Shown piece by piece: positions 55,471 to 64,000 of a stretch of DNA of 64,000 bases. The notes below the pieces were generated by a model, which was not told the origin of the DNA, made no database searches, and saw only the letters and a program-made list of their open reading frames with translations. Origin of the DNA: JAGTVG01 sp942491935 (GTDB lineage: Bacteria; Bacteroidota; Bacteroidia; Cytophagales; Cyclobacteriaceae); contig CALOCZ010000014.1 in NCBI GenBank assembly GCA_942491935.1, forward strand, positions 1 through 64,000. The letters are read 5' to 3'. Position 1 is the first letter of the stretch. Each line of letters opens with the position of its first letter. A program made the position numbers and the translations under genes.

Positions 55471-55860
55471 TTACTTTCTGACTGGCAGATAGGTTAAAAG
55501 TAACCATGCAAGTGCAGCAAGCATAAATGTTGCTAATCCGAAGATTGTTGTCCCGAAAGAAATTTTTATCCCGGTCATAACAATATCAGGATTAATATCA
55601 CCAGCGGCTTTTATGGCATCTATAGCATCCCAGATGCCGGTGATCTGCCCGACCATTCCTAAAGCAAGGTTAAAACTACCGACCACAAGAAGGGTATTAA
55701 GACTTCTTTGCAAGGCCTGATGATCAGGTTCCGCTTTACGAACCTTCAAATACAATGCGTAAAAGATCAGGATCAATACGATCAGGAATATTACGGCAAG
55801 CGGGATTTTGTATGGTCCCAAACTTTGAACTATGACATTATCTAAAAATAAAAGTATCAT
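55471..55860 (-). CDS. Short MotA/TolQ/ExbB-type membrane protein
   Basis: 129 residues with three membrane helices: IPLAVIFLIVLILIFYALYL (about 18-37), a second around LNTLLVVGSFNLALGMVGQITGIWDAI (about 54-80), and GTTIFGLATFMLAALAWLLL (about 102-122). The segment GMVGQITGIWDA and KISFGTTIFGL are the proton-channel motifs of the MotA/TolQ/ExbB family. No ExbD partner is next to it, and it is shorter than ordinary ExbB. It stands alone before an S41 peptidase gene. Role unknown. Confidence 0.75.
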   Translation of the reverse strand: MILLFLDNVIVQSLGPYKIPLAVIFLIVLILIFYALYLKVRKAEPDHQALQRSLNTLLVVGSFNLALGMVGQITGIWDAIDAIKAAGDINPDIVMTGIKISFGTTIFGLATFMLAALAWLLLTYLPVRK

Positions 55861-56105
55861 TTTAATTTAAATTTAGTTAAACCATTAAAAACATGATTAA
55901 AACTAAGCTTAACAATTCAAAAATATTTTTTTAATAGACTACCGGGCCATTGAGAATGATATATATCTTTCGAAAAAAGACAGATGTCGTTTACTGGTCA
56001 GGAGCGGTAGTATCCAGCTATTTAATTGTAGTTGGTCTATATTTCAACATTCTTCCTGCTTGTTTCAATTTATAATTATAATTTTATTAAAGAATCGTTC
56101 AGGAA

Positions 56106-57161
56106 GTGAAAGGATTACCACAAATATTAAATAATACTAAAATCAGGGTACTGACCCATATTATTTTCTGGATAGCTGTTTTAATTTATTACACCTTTTT
56201 CTTCGGCCATCAACAGGGATTTTACCTGATCACATTCAAATTTGTTATTCTTCTGATGCCTATTACGATTGGTACGACGTATTTTTTCAACTATTACCTT
56301 ATTCCCCGTTTTCTGCTAAAGAACAAAATAAAACTTTTTATCCTTTTCAGTGTATATGCGTTGATCTTTTCATTCTGGATTACTTCGCTTATCTTTCTTC
56401 CCACCTTAACACTTATCGGGCCCGGGATGGGCACATTCGACAAATCATTGATCGATCTGTATTTCGTGATTGTAGGGTTATATTCTGTTAGTATACTGGC
56501 TATATTGATCAAACTCCTGAAGTACTGGTATGAACAGCAGCATAAGGCAATGCAATTGTTGAAAGAGAAGACTCAGGCTGAACTGACCATGCTGAAAGGA
56601 CAGATAAATCCACATTTCCTGTTTAACACCCTGAACAATATATATTCACTTGCGCTAAAAAAATCCGACTTAACTGCCGAAGCTGTATTAAAACTATCCG
56701 AAATGCTGGATTACCTCCTGTATGAGTGCAATGCTGAAATAGTAGATGTGAAAAAGGAGATCAAACTGATCCGGAATTATATATATCTTCAGAAAATCAG
56801 ATTTGGGGACCGCTTAGATATACAATTCAATGCTGATAATACAAATGATCAACAGATACCACCTATGCTCTTGCTGCCATTTATCGAAAACAGTTTCAAG
56901 CACGGGGCTGGAAGGCAATCTAATAAAGTTTGGATAAAAATATATTTAAGAGTTGAAAACAATAAATTGGATTTCAATATCATAAATAGTAAATCATTAC
57001 AAAAAGATCTGGATAGCAAATCCATTTCCGGTGGTATAGGATTAGAAAATGTAAGAAAAAGACTTCAACTTTTGTATCAAAGTGATTATTCCCTTGACAT
57101 TGAGAATTTATCTGATACTTTTAGTGTTCAATTATCGATACCAACAGGAAATAAAAAATGA
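56106..57161 (+). CDS. LytS-type sensor histidine kinase
   Basis: 351 residues starting at GTG 56106. Four membrane helices (about 15-145), then the His_kinase domain (PF06580): LTMLKGQINPHFLFNTLNNIYSLAL with the phospho-accepting His in NPHFLFN, and the ATPase end PPMLLLPFIENSFKHGAG and GGIGLENVRKRL. Its stop overlaps the start of the LytTR regulator by four bases (ATGA), so the two form one two-component system. The signal is unknown; there is no separate sensor domain outside the membrane part. Confidence 0.92.
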   Translation: MKGLPQILNNTKIRVLTHIIFWIAVLIYYTFFFGHQQGFYLITFKFVILLMPITIGTTYFFNYYLIPRFLLKNKIKLFILFSVYALIFSFWITSLIFLPTLTLIGPGMGTFDKSLIDLYFVIVGLYSVSILAILIKLLKYWYEQQHKAMQLLKEKTQAELTMLKGQINPHFLFNTLNNIYSLALKKSDLTAEAVLKLSEMLDYLLYECNAEIVDVKKEIKLIRNYIYLQKIRFGDRLDIQFNADNTNDQQIPPMLLLPFIENSFKHGAGRQSNKVWIKIYLRVENNKLDFNIINSKSLQKDLDSKSISGGIGLENVRKRLQLLYQSDYSLDIENLSDTFSVQLSIPTGNKK

Positions 57162-57874
57162 AAACCCGGTGTATCATAGTGGATGACGAACCCCTGGCAA
57201 TTGATGCCATCCAAATGCACGTCGAGAAATTTGAAAGTCTTAAACTTGTGGCTACCTGTATGGATGCTTTCCAGGCCTTCGACATATTGAATAAGACCAG
57301 GGTAGACCTTATGTTTCTTGATATACAGATGCCTGAAATTACCGGATTAGACTTTCTTAAATCACTTAAAAATCCACCAAAAGTAATATTGACAACAGCT
57401 TATCGTGAATATGCAATTGATGCTTTTGATCTTAATGTAATTGATTATCTCTTAAAACCCATATCGTTCGACCGTTTCATGCGGGCAATTAATAAATTCT
57501 ATGATCAAAGCAACAGCGAACTGCTGATACCGGGAGGCTCGCTTCAGAAACAGGACTTGAATTCTGACCATCTATTTGTAAGATCTGACAAAAAGAATGT
57601 AAAGATCCGGTTTGACGAGATCTTATATATTGAAAGCATAAAAGATTATGTTAAGATCATTTGTAAGAGCAGGACAATTATCTCAAAGATACTGATCAGT
57701 GAATTGGAATCTAAATTACCAGTTGAGCTATTTCTAAGGATTCACCGTTCTTACATTATATGTATCCAGAATATAGAAGCCTATTCACACACCCATATTG
57801 AAGTACCAGGCAAAGAACTTCCAATTGGCAGGAATTACAAAAATGAAGTCATCAGCTCATTAGAAAGGAAATAA
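57158..57874 (+). CDS. LytTR-type response regulator
   Basis: 238 residues. Receiver domain (1-120): CIIVDDEPLAID acidic pocket, phospho-Asp in LMFLDIQMPEITG, ILTTAYREYAIDAF and the Lys in DYLLKPIS. LytTR DNA-binding domain (about 140-238): FVRSDKKNVKIRFDEILYIESIKDYVKII and FLRIHRSYIICIQNI. It is co-translated with the LytS-type kinase. Targets cannot be told from sequence. Confidence 0.94.
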   Translation: MKTRCIIVDDEPLAIDAIQMHVEKFESLKLVATCMDAFQAFDILNKTRVDLMFLDIQMPEITGLDFLKSLKNPPKVILTTAYREYAIDAFDLNVIDYLLKPISFDRFMRAINKFYDQSNSELLIPGGSLQKQDLNSDHLFVRSDKKNVKIRFDEILYIESIKDYVKIICKSRTIISKILISELESKLPVELFLRIHRSYIICIQNIEAYSHTHIEVPGKELPIGRNYKNEVISSLERK

Positions 57875-58391
57875 ATTCCGAATATCATCTCATGAAGAGT
57901 GTCATATTCTTAAATGGATTTACACAAAACTAAGTGTAAACTTATATCAGGATTAAATTTCCAACCTGTAAACTGATATAAGATTGCACAATAATTCTAT
58001 AATTAATTATAAATCTGATCCTTCAGTTTAATTATTTTCATCCGCATCTAAGATTCCTTTGTAACTCGGGTAATAATTCTTGTGATGTTTTCCATCCAAG
58101 AACCATCCACCCAATACTTCACAGATTTTAGCATATATACCATATCTTAAGCAGTATCATTAGAACATTTAAATAGTATAAATGAAACATACTTATATTT
58201 CAGGTTGAAATATTTGAATGTTTGTTTTTCGGATCTGATTTTGCAGGCTAATTAATTAGATGTCAGCTGATTATAAATACAATGTTAGATTTAGCACCAG
58301 TTGAAGAATAACAAAACGCTAACAATGATATTTAAAGATCTCGTAATTTTAATTTAAGTCTTAGATCGATCTAATGAACTGTTGCAAGAAT
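57875..58391. other. AT-rich intergenic region
   Basis: Lies between the LytTR regulator (plus) and the TPR fragment (minus), so both neighbours end here. I find no clear terminator, repeat or open frame with recognisable content. Confidence 0.3.
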
Positions 58392-59642
58392 TTAATCCAC
58401 AGGCAGGTTCAGTTTTTTTAGAAGTTCAATAAATCTGGGGTTGCCTTTCAATTGATCATAGAAAGCAATTTTAGTGGTTATGTATGGCATGTTAGGATCG
58501 TGCACTTCATACCCTTTCTCAATCCAATCTAGGGCTTTTTCGTATTCATTAATTCGTAGATTATATGTAGCCAAATCAAAGGGAAGGTAAAAACCTGCCT
58601 TTCCTCTTTCTTCTAAAATATGGATCAAAATTTTCAGGGCCGGAATGTAGCCTTGCTCATCCATTGCATTGTCAATTTCAAATGCATTATCATTATCAAG
58701 TTGATAAATATGTTTTAATGCTTGAATGGATCTTTTATAATCTCCAATATAATATGAAGCATATTCCATCATGACATTGGCAAAGAAATGATTTGGATCA
58801 ATGGATAGTGCTTTTTTAGTTTGATCTACTGCATCCTGATAATTTCCCGTATTTATCATAACTGTTGCATATAATGCCATAACGAGGGGTCTTAGCGGAT
58901 CCAGTTCCAGCGCCAGCTGAGCTTGATTTAATGATTCCTCAGGCCTGCGCAGTAAGCTTAGTAAATGTGCGTAATAAGCATGTGATAGGGCATCGTTTGG
59001 ATTCAACTCAATGGTTTTTAAGAATTCCTCCTCACCTTTCTCCCAGTTCCATTCCAGCCAGACTGCCATAATCGCTTTTACATAATGTGAATTTGCAGAT
59101 TTGGGGTCCAGTTCCAGTGCTTTGTTCAGGTTGTCATAGATCTTTGAAATGGCTACTGTAGGTTGGACAAATCCCATTTGCATTAATCCTCCCCATGATG
59201 AAGCCAATCCGGCATAGGGCGGCGCCCAACTTGGGTCTTTTCCAACGGCAGTGTTAAAATATTCTATAGCTTTTTCCAGGTCTTCTCTGCCCAGCCTATC
59301 CCAATATAATAATCCTTTTAAATAAGCATCATAGGCTTCATTGTTTACCGTCCTATATTCAGCAAGCATACTTTCTTCCTGTGGGGTCAATATCACATTG
59401 ATCTCCTCCGAAATCTCTTTGGTTACTTTGTTGTACAAACTCAGGATCTCACTTTTTTCTTCCTTATAATCCTGAACCCAGAGTGTTTGCTCCTCCGGAT
59501 AGGTGCTGACTAATTTAACCTGGAGGCAGACACTATCTCCCAAGCACATAACAGAACCCTCAATAATGACATTAACTCCCAGTTCAGAAGCAATTTCAGA
59601 AATGGATTTTTCAACATCCTTATACGCATTGGATGTTGTTGA
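58392..59642 (-). pseudogene. FlgO/TolB-like plus TPR protein, N-terminus lost
   Basis: The open part encodes about 417 residues without a good start. It opens STTSNAYKDVEKSISEIASELGVNVIIEGSV, the second half of the domain usually found between a cyclase domain and TPR repeats in adenylate-cyclase-type proteins, and continues LVSTYPEEQTLWVQDYKEE. Then come about eight TPR units (AYDAYLKGLLYWDRLG, LEKAIEYFNTAVGKDPSWAPPYAGLA, LNKALELDPKSANSHYVKAI, LEEAQLALELDP-like NQAQLALELDPLRP and others) to the end KKLNLPVD. An in-frame TGA lies directly before the opening. The first internal ATG is 59549. Together with the cyclase fragment upstream this looks like one decayed gene. Confidence 0.65.
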
Positions 59643-59811
59643 TCAAGAACAATTACCAACACAACATAAGTATTCTACAAATTCAAGGGTCGCTGCTATC
59701 AAAACTTTAATTTTGGATTCATTATTTCAGGTAAAAAAATATTGAGGTAGGTAATAAAGCTATTAAAAGATTAGAAGTGGTTGATCTGCCAAAACCTATG
59801 GAGTAAGTTAG

Positions 59812-60318
59812 TTATTTTATTCCAAATTTAATATTGGCAGCTAACACAAAATCCTTAGGGGTTTTCAACGCCTTTTATTGTTGAGTACCCAGTGGATCAA
59901 TCTCCAGTCCCTCTTTATTTTTAATATTGTTATGTACTGTTTCAGAAATAACAATCCCATTCGTTTTGGCAAATCCCAATATCCTTGAAGCAATGTTTAC
60001 ACCATCACCAAGCACATCGTTTTTCTCAAAGACCACATCACCCTGGTGTAATCCTATCCGTAAGGGTATTCCCAATTCTTCAGTAGCTTTTTGAAGTGAT
60101 ACAGCACACATAACTGCATCAATATTAGAGGTGAAGCTGGCTAAAGTACCACTCTCCATGTCTTTTAACCATCGACCATTGAATTTTTTGATTAATCGCT
60201 TGTGGATTCGCTGGTTCTTTCTGAGGTATTCAAACGCTTTCTTCTCATCTTCCTTCAACAAGGAATCATAACCGACAATGTCGGAAAACATAATGGCAGC
60301 TAAGCGTCTTTTAGACAT
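59812..60318 (-). pseudogene. Adenylate/guanylate cyclase domain fragment
   Basis: The class III cyclase fold is plain: RRLAAIMFSDIVGYDSLLKEDE with the first metal Asp, FTSNIDAVMCAVSLQKA, LRIGLHQGDVVFEKNDVLGDGVNIASRI with the second metal Asp region and ending DPLGTQQ at a TAA (59877-59875). In the same frame the sequence carries on KALKTPKDFVLAANIKFGIK to a second TAA at 59812, as the end of cyclase domains usually does (LKG-x-x-x-P-V-x-V). A TTA to TAA change explains the first stop. It is likely the N-terminal part of the cyclase-TPR protein that follows on the same strand. Confidence 0.7.
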
Positions 60319-60752
60319 TAAGAAACGGTTTGGAACTAAAAATACTGCGATCTAAAACTTATCGTATTACAATTTAAGAAATTTTGACGAATGTCAATAG
60401 ATTCGCCCCAACCTTATACTTATGAAACTTTTATAACCAAAGAGAGAAAACGTCTGATGCATTCTTTTATGACTGATAACATATACCCTTTGAATCATTC
60501 CTGCGATCTCAGGCTTGAAAAGCATTAATTACCACACTCAAGACACTGTTTTCCGTCAATATAAAGTGCACCGATTGATGACTAATGGTTTAGCATGTAA
60601 TATCATTAAGAATATCAAGGGTTGGAAATTTACGTTTCTAAATTATCAGACTTTGAGAATTTTAAGTATATTGAGATAAAACGTCTACCTCTTAAAAGGA
60701 AATTTTTATAATCGCAGATCTATATTTTAATAATTTTTTAATATATCAGAAA
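60319..60752. other. AT-rich divergent spacer
   Basis: Between the cyclase fragment (minus) and the RraA-like gene (plus), so it should hold promoters for both. No coding frame, RNA gene or clear repeat is seen. Confidence 0.3.
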
Positions 60753-61694
60753 ATGAAGAAGAATCATAAAACGAAATCAGACCTGGACATCTTAAAAAAG
60801 CAAAAACAGACTAACTCTCCCGGGACATCATCCCGGAGAAATTTTCTGAAACTTACTGCAGCTACTACAGCTGGTATCGGAGTAATTAAATCAATAGATG
60901 CTGCAGCTCAGGATTCTCAAATTCCTAACCAGGATAAATCTGAATTGGTACAGGGTAAGGACCCATATGCTCTTGCAGAAAGGTTCAGCAAATTTCTTAG
61001 GGTTACTGATGTGACTGATGGACTCGATGCGATAGGCCGTGCCGATTTGACATTGATGGATCCATCTATCCGTCCCTTGTGGATGGGCATGAGTTTCTGG
61101 GGGCCGGCCGTAACCATGCGCGTAATTCCGACCAACCGAAGGATGCCGATGATCGACCGGGAAGAGGCACTGCTGCAGCACGATATCTGGTTTAAATCAG
61201 GAGGTTCACATGCCAAATTAATTACAAAACCCGGGTGTGTAATAGTAACATCTACAAACGGAGCCCGTGAATGCGGCTATTGGGGTTCGAATAATTCCAT
61301 GGCGATGCAAGCCAATGGAGTTGTTGGAATAGTTACAGATGGTAACGCCAGAGATACGGATGAGATAATTCTTCAGAAAAATCCTGTAGCCTGCAATGGG
61401 ATTGGTCGGACTATAATACCTGGCCGGGTGGAATTAATGGATGTGGATGTTCCTGTTGCCTGCGGAGGTGTTATGGTTCATCCTGGTGATATTATTGGAT
61501 GTGACTGGGACGGGGTTGTGGTAGTACCGATAGATGTTGCTGAAGAGGTTCTTTATTTTGCAGCTAAAATCGCCATTGCTGACAAGAAGAGCCGCAGGAA
61601 TCTTTATGACAAATTGGGGAAAAAACCGGATAAAACCGTGGATTGGGAAGCGGCAGCTGAGTATTTCAAGGATTCCTTTAATCCAAATCTCTGA
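60753..61694 (+). CDS. RraA-like protein with a Tat signal
   Basis: 313 residues. A twin-arginine signal lies at about 27-50 (SSRRNFLKLTAATTAGIGVI), preceded by a long Lys-rich tail. The RraA/HMG-aldolase-like domain follows (about 75-290): VTDVTDGLDAIG, GPAVTMRVIP, TSTNGARECGYWGSNNSMAMQANGVVGIVTDGNARDTDEI with the conserved G-x(2)-D-G-x-x-R-D, and CGGVMVHPGDIIGCDWDGVVVVP with the metal-binding region. Soluble relatives are RNase E regulators, aldolases or demethylmenaquinone-type misannotations. The Tat export makes an aldolase acting on an external keto acid more likely here. The frame is intact. Confidence 0.8.
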   Translation: MKKNHKTKSDLDILKKQKQTNSPGTSSRRNFLKLTAATTAGIGVIKSIDAAAQDSQIPNQDKSELVQGKDPYALAERFSKFLRVTDVTDGLDAIGRADLTLMDPSIRPLWMGMSFWGPAVTMRVIPTNRRMPMIDREEALLQHDIWFKSGGSHAKLITKPGCVIVTSTNGARECGYWGSNNSMAMQANGVVGIVTDGNARDTDEIILQKNPVACNGIGRTIIPGRVELMDVDVPVACGGVMVHPGDIIGCDWDGVVVVPIDVAEEVLYFAAKIAIADKKSRRNLYDKLGKKPDKTVDWEAAAEYFKDSFNPNL

Positions 61695-61840
61695 TGTATT
61701 ATTTTATTCTCCAAAATTCTCCGCTGGAGTTACTTTTTAAAAGATTCATGATCAGACGATTGTTGTTTTAATTAACAAACTGTTCTAATTAATATTTTAA
61801 TTGATTACATCAAAATCTTCGTTAAAATGTAAAGATGGGA

Positions 61841-62521
61841 TTACATCACAGGATGTAGGTTAGCATTATCAGGATTATAAGTAAAAACAACAACTTTACC
61901 TGAGATTTTCTCCAGAATGGGCCGTAAAACCTTTTCAGCATTTAGAGTGGTCTGCTCGAGTATACCATTTTCAAGTGCACTGATGCGGATCTGGTCTTCT
62001 GCTTCGCGATATGCATTGTCCACAGCCCGCGTTACCTCTTCATCATCCGGGAAAATATTACTCCAGAAACCAGACCTTTCGAAATCATATACCCTCGATT
62101 TTTCAAGATCAAGTTTATAGTAGCATAATTCAGATGCAGGAATCTTAAAGAACAACGTATCACCTGAGATTTTAACACTGTTCAGTTCCATATTTCGCAG
62201 GTCGATACAACCCACAGCTTCCCCGGATGCGATCAGGGCTATTTTAAGGTCAGGGTTAAAATCGTAGGTTTTCAATGCTGTACTACTGTTGATCTTTCCT
62301 TTGCTTATGGCCTGGTAATCATAAATTTCCCTAAAATTATATTTCACCAGTTCCAGTTTGCCCAACTCCTCGATCCTTTCAACAATTACTGTTGTATTCT
62401 GAATCTCAACAATTTCTTTATTAAATGACGGGAGTTTAATTCCAAGCGACCACAATAATAATACTATGAGTAATAAGATCCAGGGAATGAACAATAAAGC
62501 CAGTTTATATCTTTTTAACAT
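61841..62521 (-). CDS. DUF4230-family membrane-anchored protein
   Basis: 226 residues with one N-terminal anchor (LALLFIPWILLLIVLLLWSLGI, about 7-28). The rest fits DUF4230: ERIEELGKLELVKYNFREIYDYQ, ALIASGEAVGCIDLRNM, FFKIPASELCYYKLD and VDNAYREAEDQIRISALENGILEQTTLNAEKVLRPILEKI. The function of the family is not known. The sialidase-like gene lies 18 bases upstream on the same strand. The frame is intact. Confidence 0.82.
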   Translation of the reverse strand: MLKRYKLALLFIPWILLLIVLLLWSLGIKLPSFNKEIVEIQNTTVIVERIEELGKLELVKYNFREIYDYQAISKGKINSSTALKTYDFNPDLKIALIASGEAVGCIDLRNMELNSVKISGDTLFFKIPASELCYYKLDLEKSRVYDFERSGFWSNIFPDDEEVTRAVDNAYREAEDQIRISALENGILEQTTLNAEKVLRPILEKISGKVVVFTYNPDNANLHPVM

Positions 62522-62539
62522 ATCTCTAAATCATATTAT

Positions 62540-63595
62540 TTAATTCCAGTTATCAATATCAGTTTCTGTCAGCAATTCCGGATCAATAACCACATGCTTT
62601 ATCTTTAAACGATTCCATGTGTACAAAATATGAATTAAGCCATCGCTTGACTGAATGACCGCAGGATAGGAATACTCTCCTTTCGTATCTTCCAGGACAA
62701 GACCAGCATGCCATTTTTTGCAATCTTCTGAAACAGCAACATTTAAGGGATACCTATTCCCGCCCCATTTCCCTTTGGGAGTTCCGGTATGATTGTATAC
62801 CAGGATATGTTTCCCATTTTTTAGTGTTACTGCGTCTATACCAGAATTGGGATTAGGCAGATTTGTAGCTTCAAGTTTACTCCAGGTGTTCCCATTATCC
62901 TTTGAGGATGACGAAATTATATATCCTTCCTTGCTTCTGCATAAGATCATGATCTTGCCATCACTGTCTTGTAGGATGGTTGGCTGGATCACGTTAAATT
63001 TTGAGTAGTGGTCGACATATACAGGATCTTTCCATGAATTTTCAGCAGGATCATACATTTCCATCTGCACTTTCCAGCCATCATGTTCTGTACTCGACGG
63101 GCATAAAAGCAGGTTTCTCCCTATGGATACAGGTTTGTTCTTAATTGGCCCTAAAATCCCCTCCGGAAGTCTGATTTCTTCTGACCAGGTATTCCCATCA
63201 TTATCGGAGTATTTCAGCATCCCCCACCATTCAGAAGGACTGGGTCCTACCTTATAAAAAAGATATAGTCTATTGTCAGGGGAGTAATATAAAACAGGGT
63301 TCCAGCAAGGGTATCTTTTATCCCCAACAATTCCATTCGCCATAGAAATGGGGGTGCTCCAGGTATTATCTTCCTTTTTACTAATCCAGATTTCCACATC
63401 TTTATGTTTCTCATGAGTACCGCCAAACCAGGCAGCGTACAAGCCGGATTTTGTTTCTGCAATAGTAGAGGCATGGCAGGACTTGAACGGAGCTTCATCA
63501 TAGATAAATTCTTCAATTTTAACGGGATTCTCCTGGCCTGACAAATTCAGGTTTAGAAACATCGCAATTCCAGGTATTAAAAAAATTCGAAGCAT
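62540..63595 (-). CDS. Exported sialidase-like (BNR/Asp-box) protein
   Basis: 351 residues with a signal peptide (to about 20, NLSGQ). A six-bladed propeller of the sialidase superfamily (PF13088 type): SCHASTIAETKSGLYAAWFGGTHE, KRYPCWNPVLYY, two Asp boxes SDNDGNTW and SKDNGNTW, GPIKNKPVSIG, YIISSSSKDNGN and the end of the propeller YSYPAVIQSSDGLIHILYTWNR. The pattern SYPAVIQ...HILYTWNR is common in Bacteroidota proteins near sugar-acid metabolism, and true sialidase activity is not proven. The frame is intact. It begins 12 bases after the histidine kinase end. Confidence 0.85.
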   Translation of the reverse strand: MLRIFLIPGIAMFLNLNLSGQENPVKIEEFIYDEAPFKSCHASTIAETKSGLYAAWFGGTHEKHKDVEIWISKKEDNTWSTPISMANGIVGDKRYPCWNPVLYYSPDNRLYLFYKVGPSPSEWWGMLKYSDNDGNTWSEEIRLPEGILGPIKNKPVSIGRNLLLCPSSTEHDGWKVQMEMYDPAENSWKDPVYVDHYSKFNVIQPTILQDSDGKIMILCRSKEGYIISSSSKDNGNTWSKLEATNLPNPNSGIDAVTLKNGKHILVYNHTGTPKGKWGGNRYPLNVAVSEDCKKWHAGLVLEDTKGEYSYPAVIQSSDGLIHILYTWNRLKIKHVVIDPELLTETDIDNWN

Positions 63596-63607
63596 TTTGT
63601 CAGATGT

Positions 63608-64000
63608 TTAAACAGGTATATTTATATCGAATTGTGTATAACTCCCTTTTTCACTTTTCACTATGATGTTTCCATGTAGCTTATCAAGAGCTGTTTTAAC
63701 CACATAAAGGCCCAGGCCATTTCCATGGGGCCTTTCGTTAGATCTGAAATACATTTCAAAGATCCTGCCATAATATATTTCATCTATCCCTATGCCACAA
63801 TCTTCCATCTGGATATTTAAGAAATTTCTATTTTCAGTAATCTTGATTGAAATATCCGCATGTTTGCCATTGGTAAAACGAATGGCATTTTCGATAATAT
63901 TTGAAAAAATGATATCTATCAGGCTGTTCTTTGGATCCATATCATCGTATTTCTTCAGATTTATTAGTGTTTTTATGATATGCCCTTCTTTTAGCAATTC
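63608..64000 (-). CDS. Histidine kinase, C-terminal ATPase domain only (cut by window end)
   Basis: The last 131 residues of a sensor kinase. The HATPase fold is complete: N box IIFSNIIENAIRFTN, G1 DCGIGIDEIYYGRIFEMYFRS and G2 HGNGLGLYVVKTALDKLHGNI. The frame is open to base 64000 and the protein continues beyond the window. The sensor and His-containing domains are therefore not seen. The following sialidase-like gene on the same strand is 12 bases away and may be in the same operon. Confidence 0.85.
   Translation of the reverse strand, partial: ELLKEGHIIKTLINLKKYDDMDPKNSLIDIIFSNIIENAIRFTNGKHADISIKITENRNFLNIQMEDCGIGIDEIYYGRIFEMYFRSNERPHGNGLGLYVVKTALDKLHGNIIVKSEKGSYTQFDINIPV

Noticed and set aside
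1..64000. tRNA or rRNA genes, transposases, phage genes
   Set aside because: I scanned for conserved tRNA arms, CCA ends, rRNA words and transposase or integrase motifs and saw none I could support; a covariance-model scan would settle small RNAs.

Overview
The window is not one natural stretch of genome. It reads as three pieces joined end to end. Bases 1 to about 680 are a frame-broken, glycine-rich, GC-rich coding fragment. Bases about 680 to 5907 are a GC-rich segment that looks like a Desulfobacterota/deltaproteobacterial genome: an SNF-type sodium symporter, an NhaC-type Na+/H+ antiporter, the glycerol-3-phosphate-type ABC ATPase UgpC, and the start of its binding protein UgpB. Bases 5908 to 64000 are AT-rich and clearly Bacteroidota: two TonB-dependent receptor-type proteins, a FecR anti-sigma factor with its ECF sigma factor, LytS/LytTR regulators, weak ribosome binding sites and many lipoproteins. 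Both joins fall inside genes (the SNF symporter and ugpB), so a chimeric assembly explains them better than gene transfer.

The Bacteroidota part carries many single-base frameshifts, most of them in short homopolymer runs: trpC, trpD, trpE, folE, the ECF sigma gene, a glycosidase, a sodium:solute symporter and others. Restoring one base gives the family-conserved protein each time. Most 'broken genes' here are therefore probably sequence errors. A few look truly decayed: a GH5 cellulase, an esterase remnant and an adenylate cyclase/TPR locus.

Layout of the Bacteroidota part. 6.3-19.5 kb is a sugar-metabolism neighbourhood: a GH5 remnant, a clan GH-A lipoprotein, two Gfo/Idh/MocA oxidoreductases, a sodium:solute symporter, a second glycosidase lipoprotein and an unusual DoxX/TIM-barrel fusion. 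20-21 kb holds a CNNM protein. 21.2-29.2 kb is a complete tryptophan operon read on the minus strand (trpL-E-G-D-C-F-B-A-aroF). It is preceded by a leader peptide with three consecutive Trp codons and an intrinsic terminator, a textbook attenuator. 29.3-37.2 kb holds a glutaryl-CoA dehydrogenase-like enzyme, a MORN/YwqK-repeat protein, a large exported protein and a double-length phosphofructokinase of eukaryotic layout.

37.2-47.6 kb is the most unusual region. An ECF sigma factor and a FecR anti-sigma factor are followed by a protein that joins an STN signalling domain to a long array of G-x-Q-x-A-G-x-x-N surface repeats. Then come two exported nucleoside hydrolases, a quasi-periodic pyrimidine-rich spacer, a second repeat protein of the same family and a TonB-receptor-like protein. 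The last part holds pterin genes (PTPS, folE), a TonB receptor/SGNH lipoprotein pair, an S41 peptidase, an ExbB-like protein, a LytS/LytTR two-component system, a decayed cyclase/TPR locus, an RraA-like Tat protein, a DUF4230 protein, a sialidase-like protein and the end of a histidine kinase.
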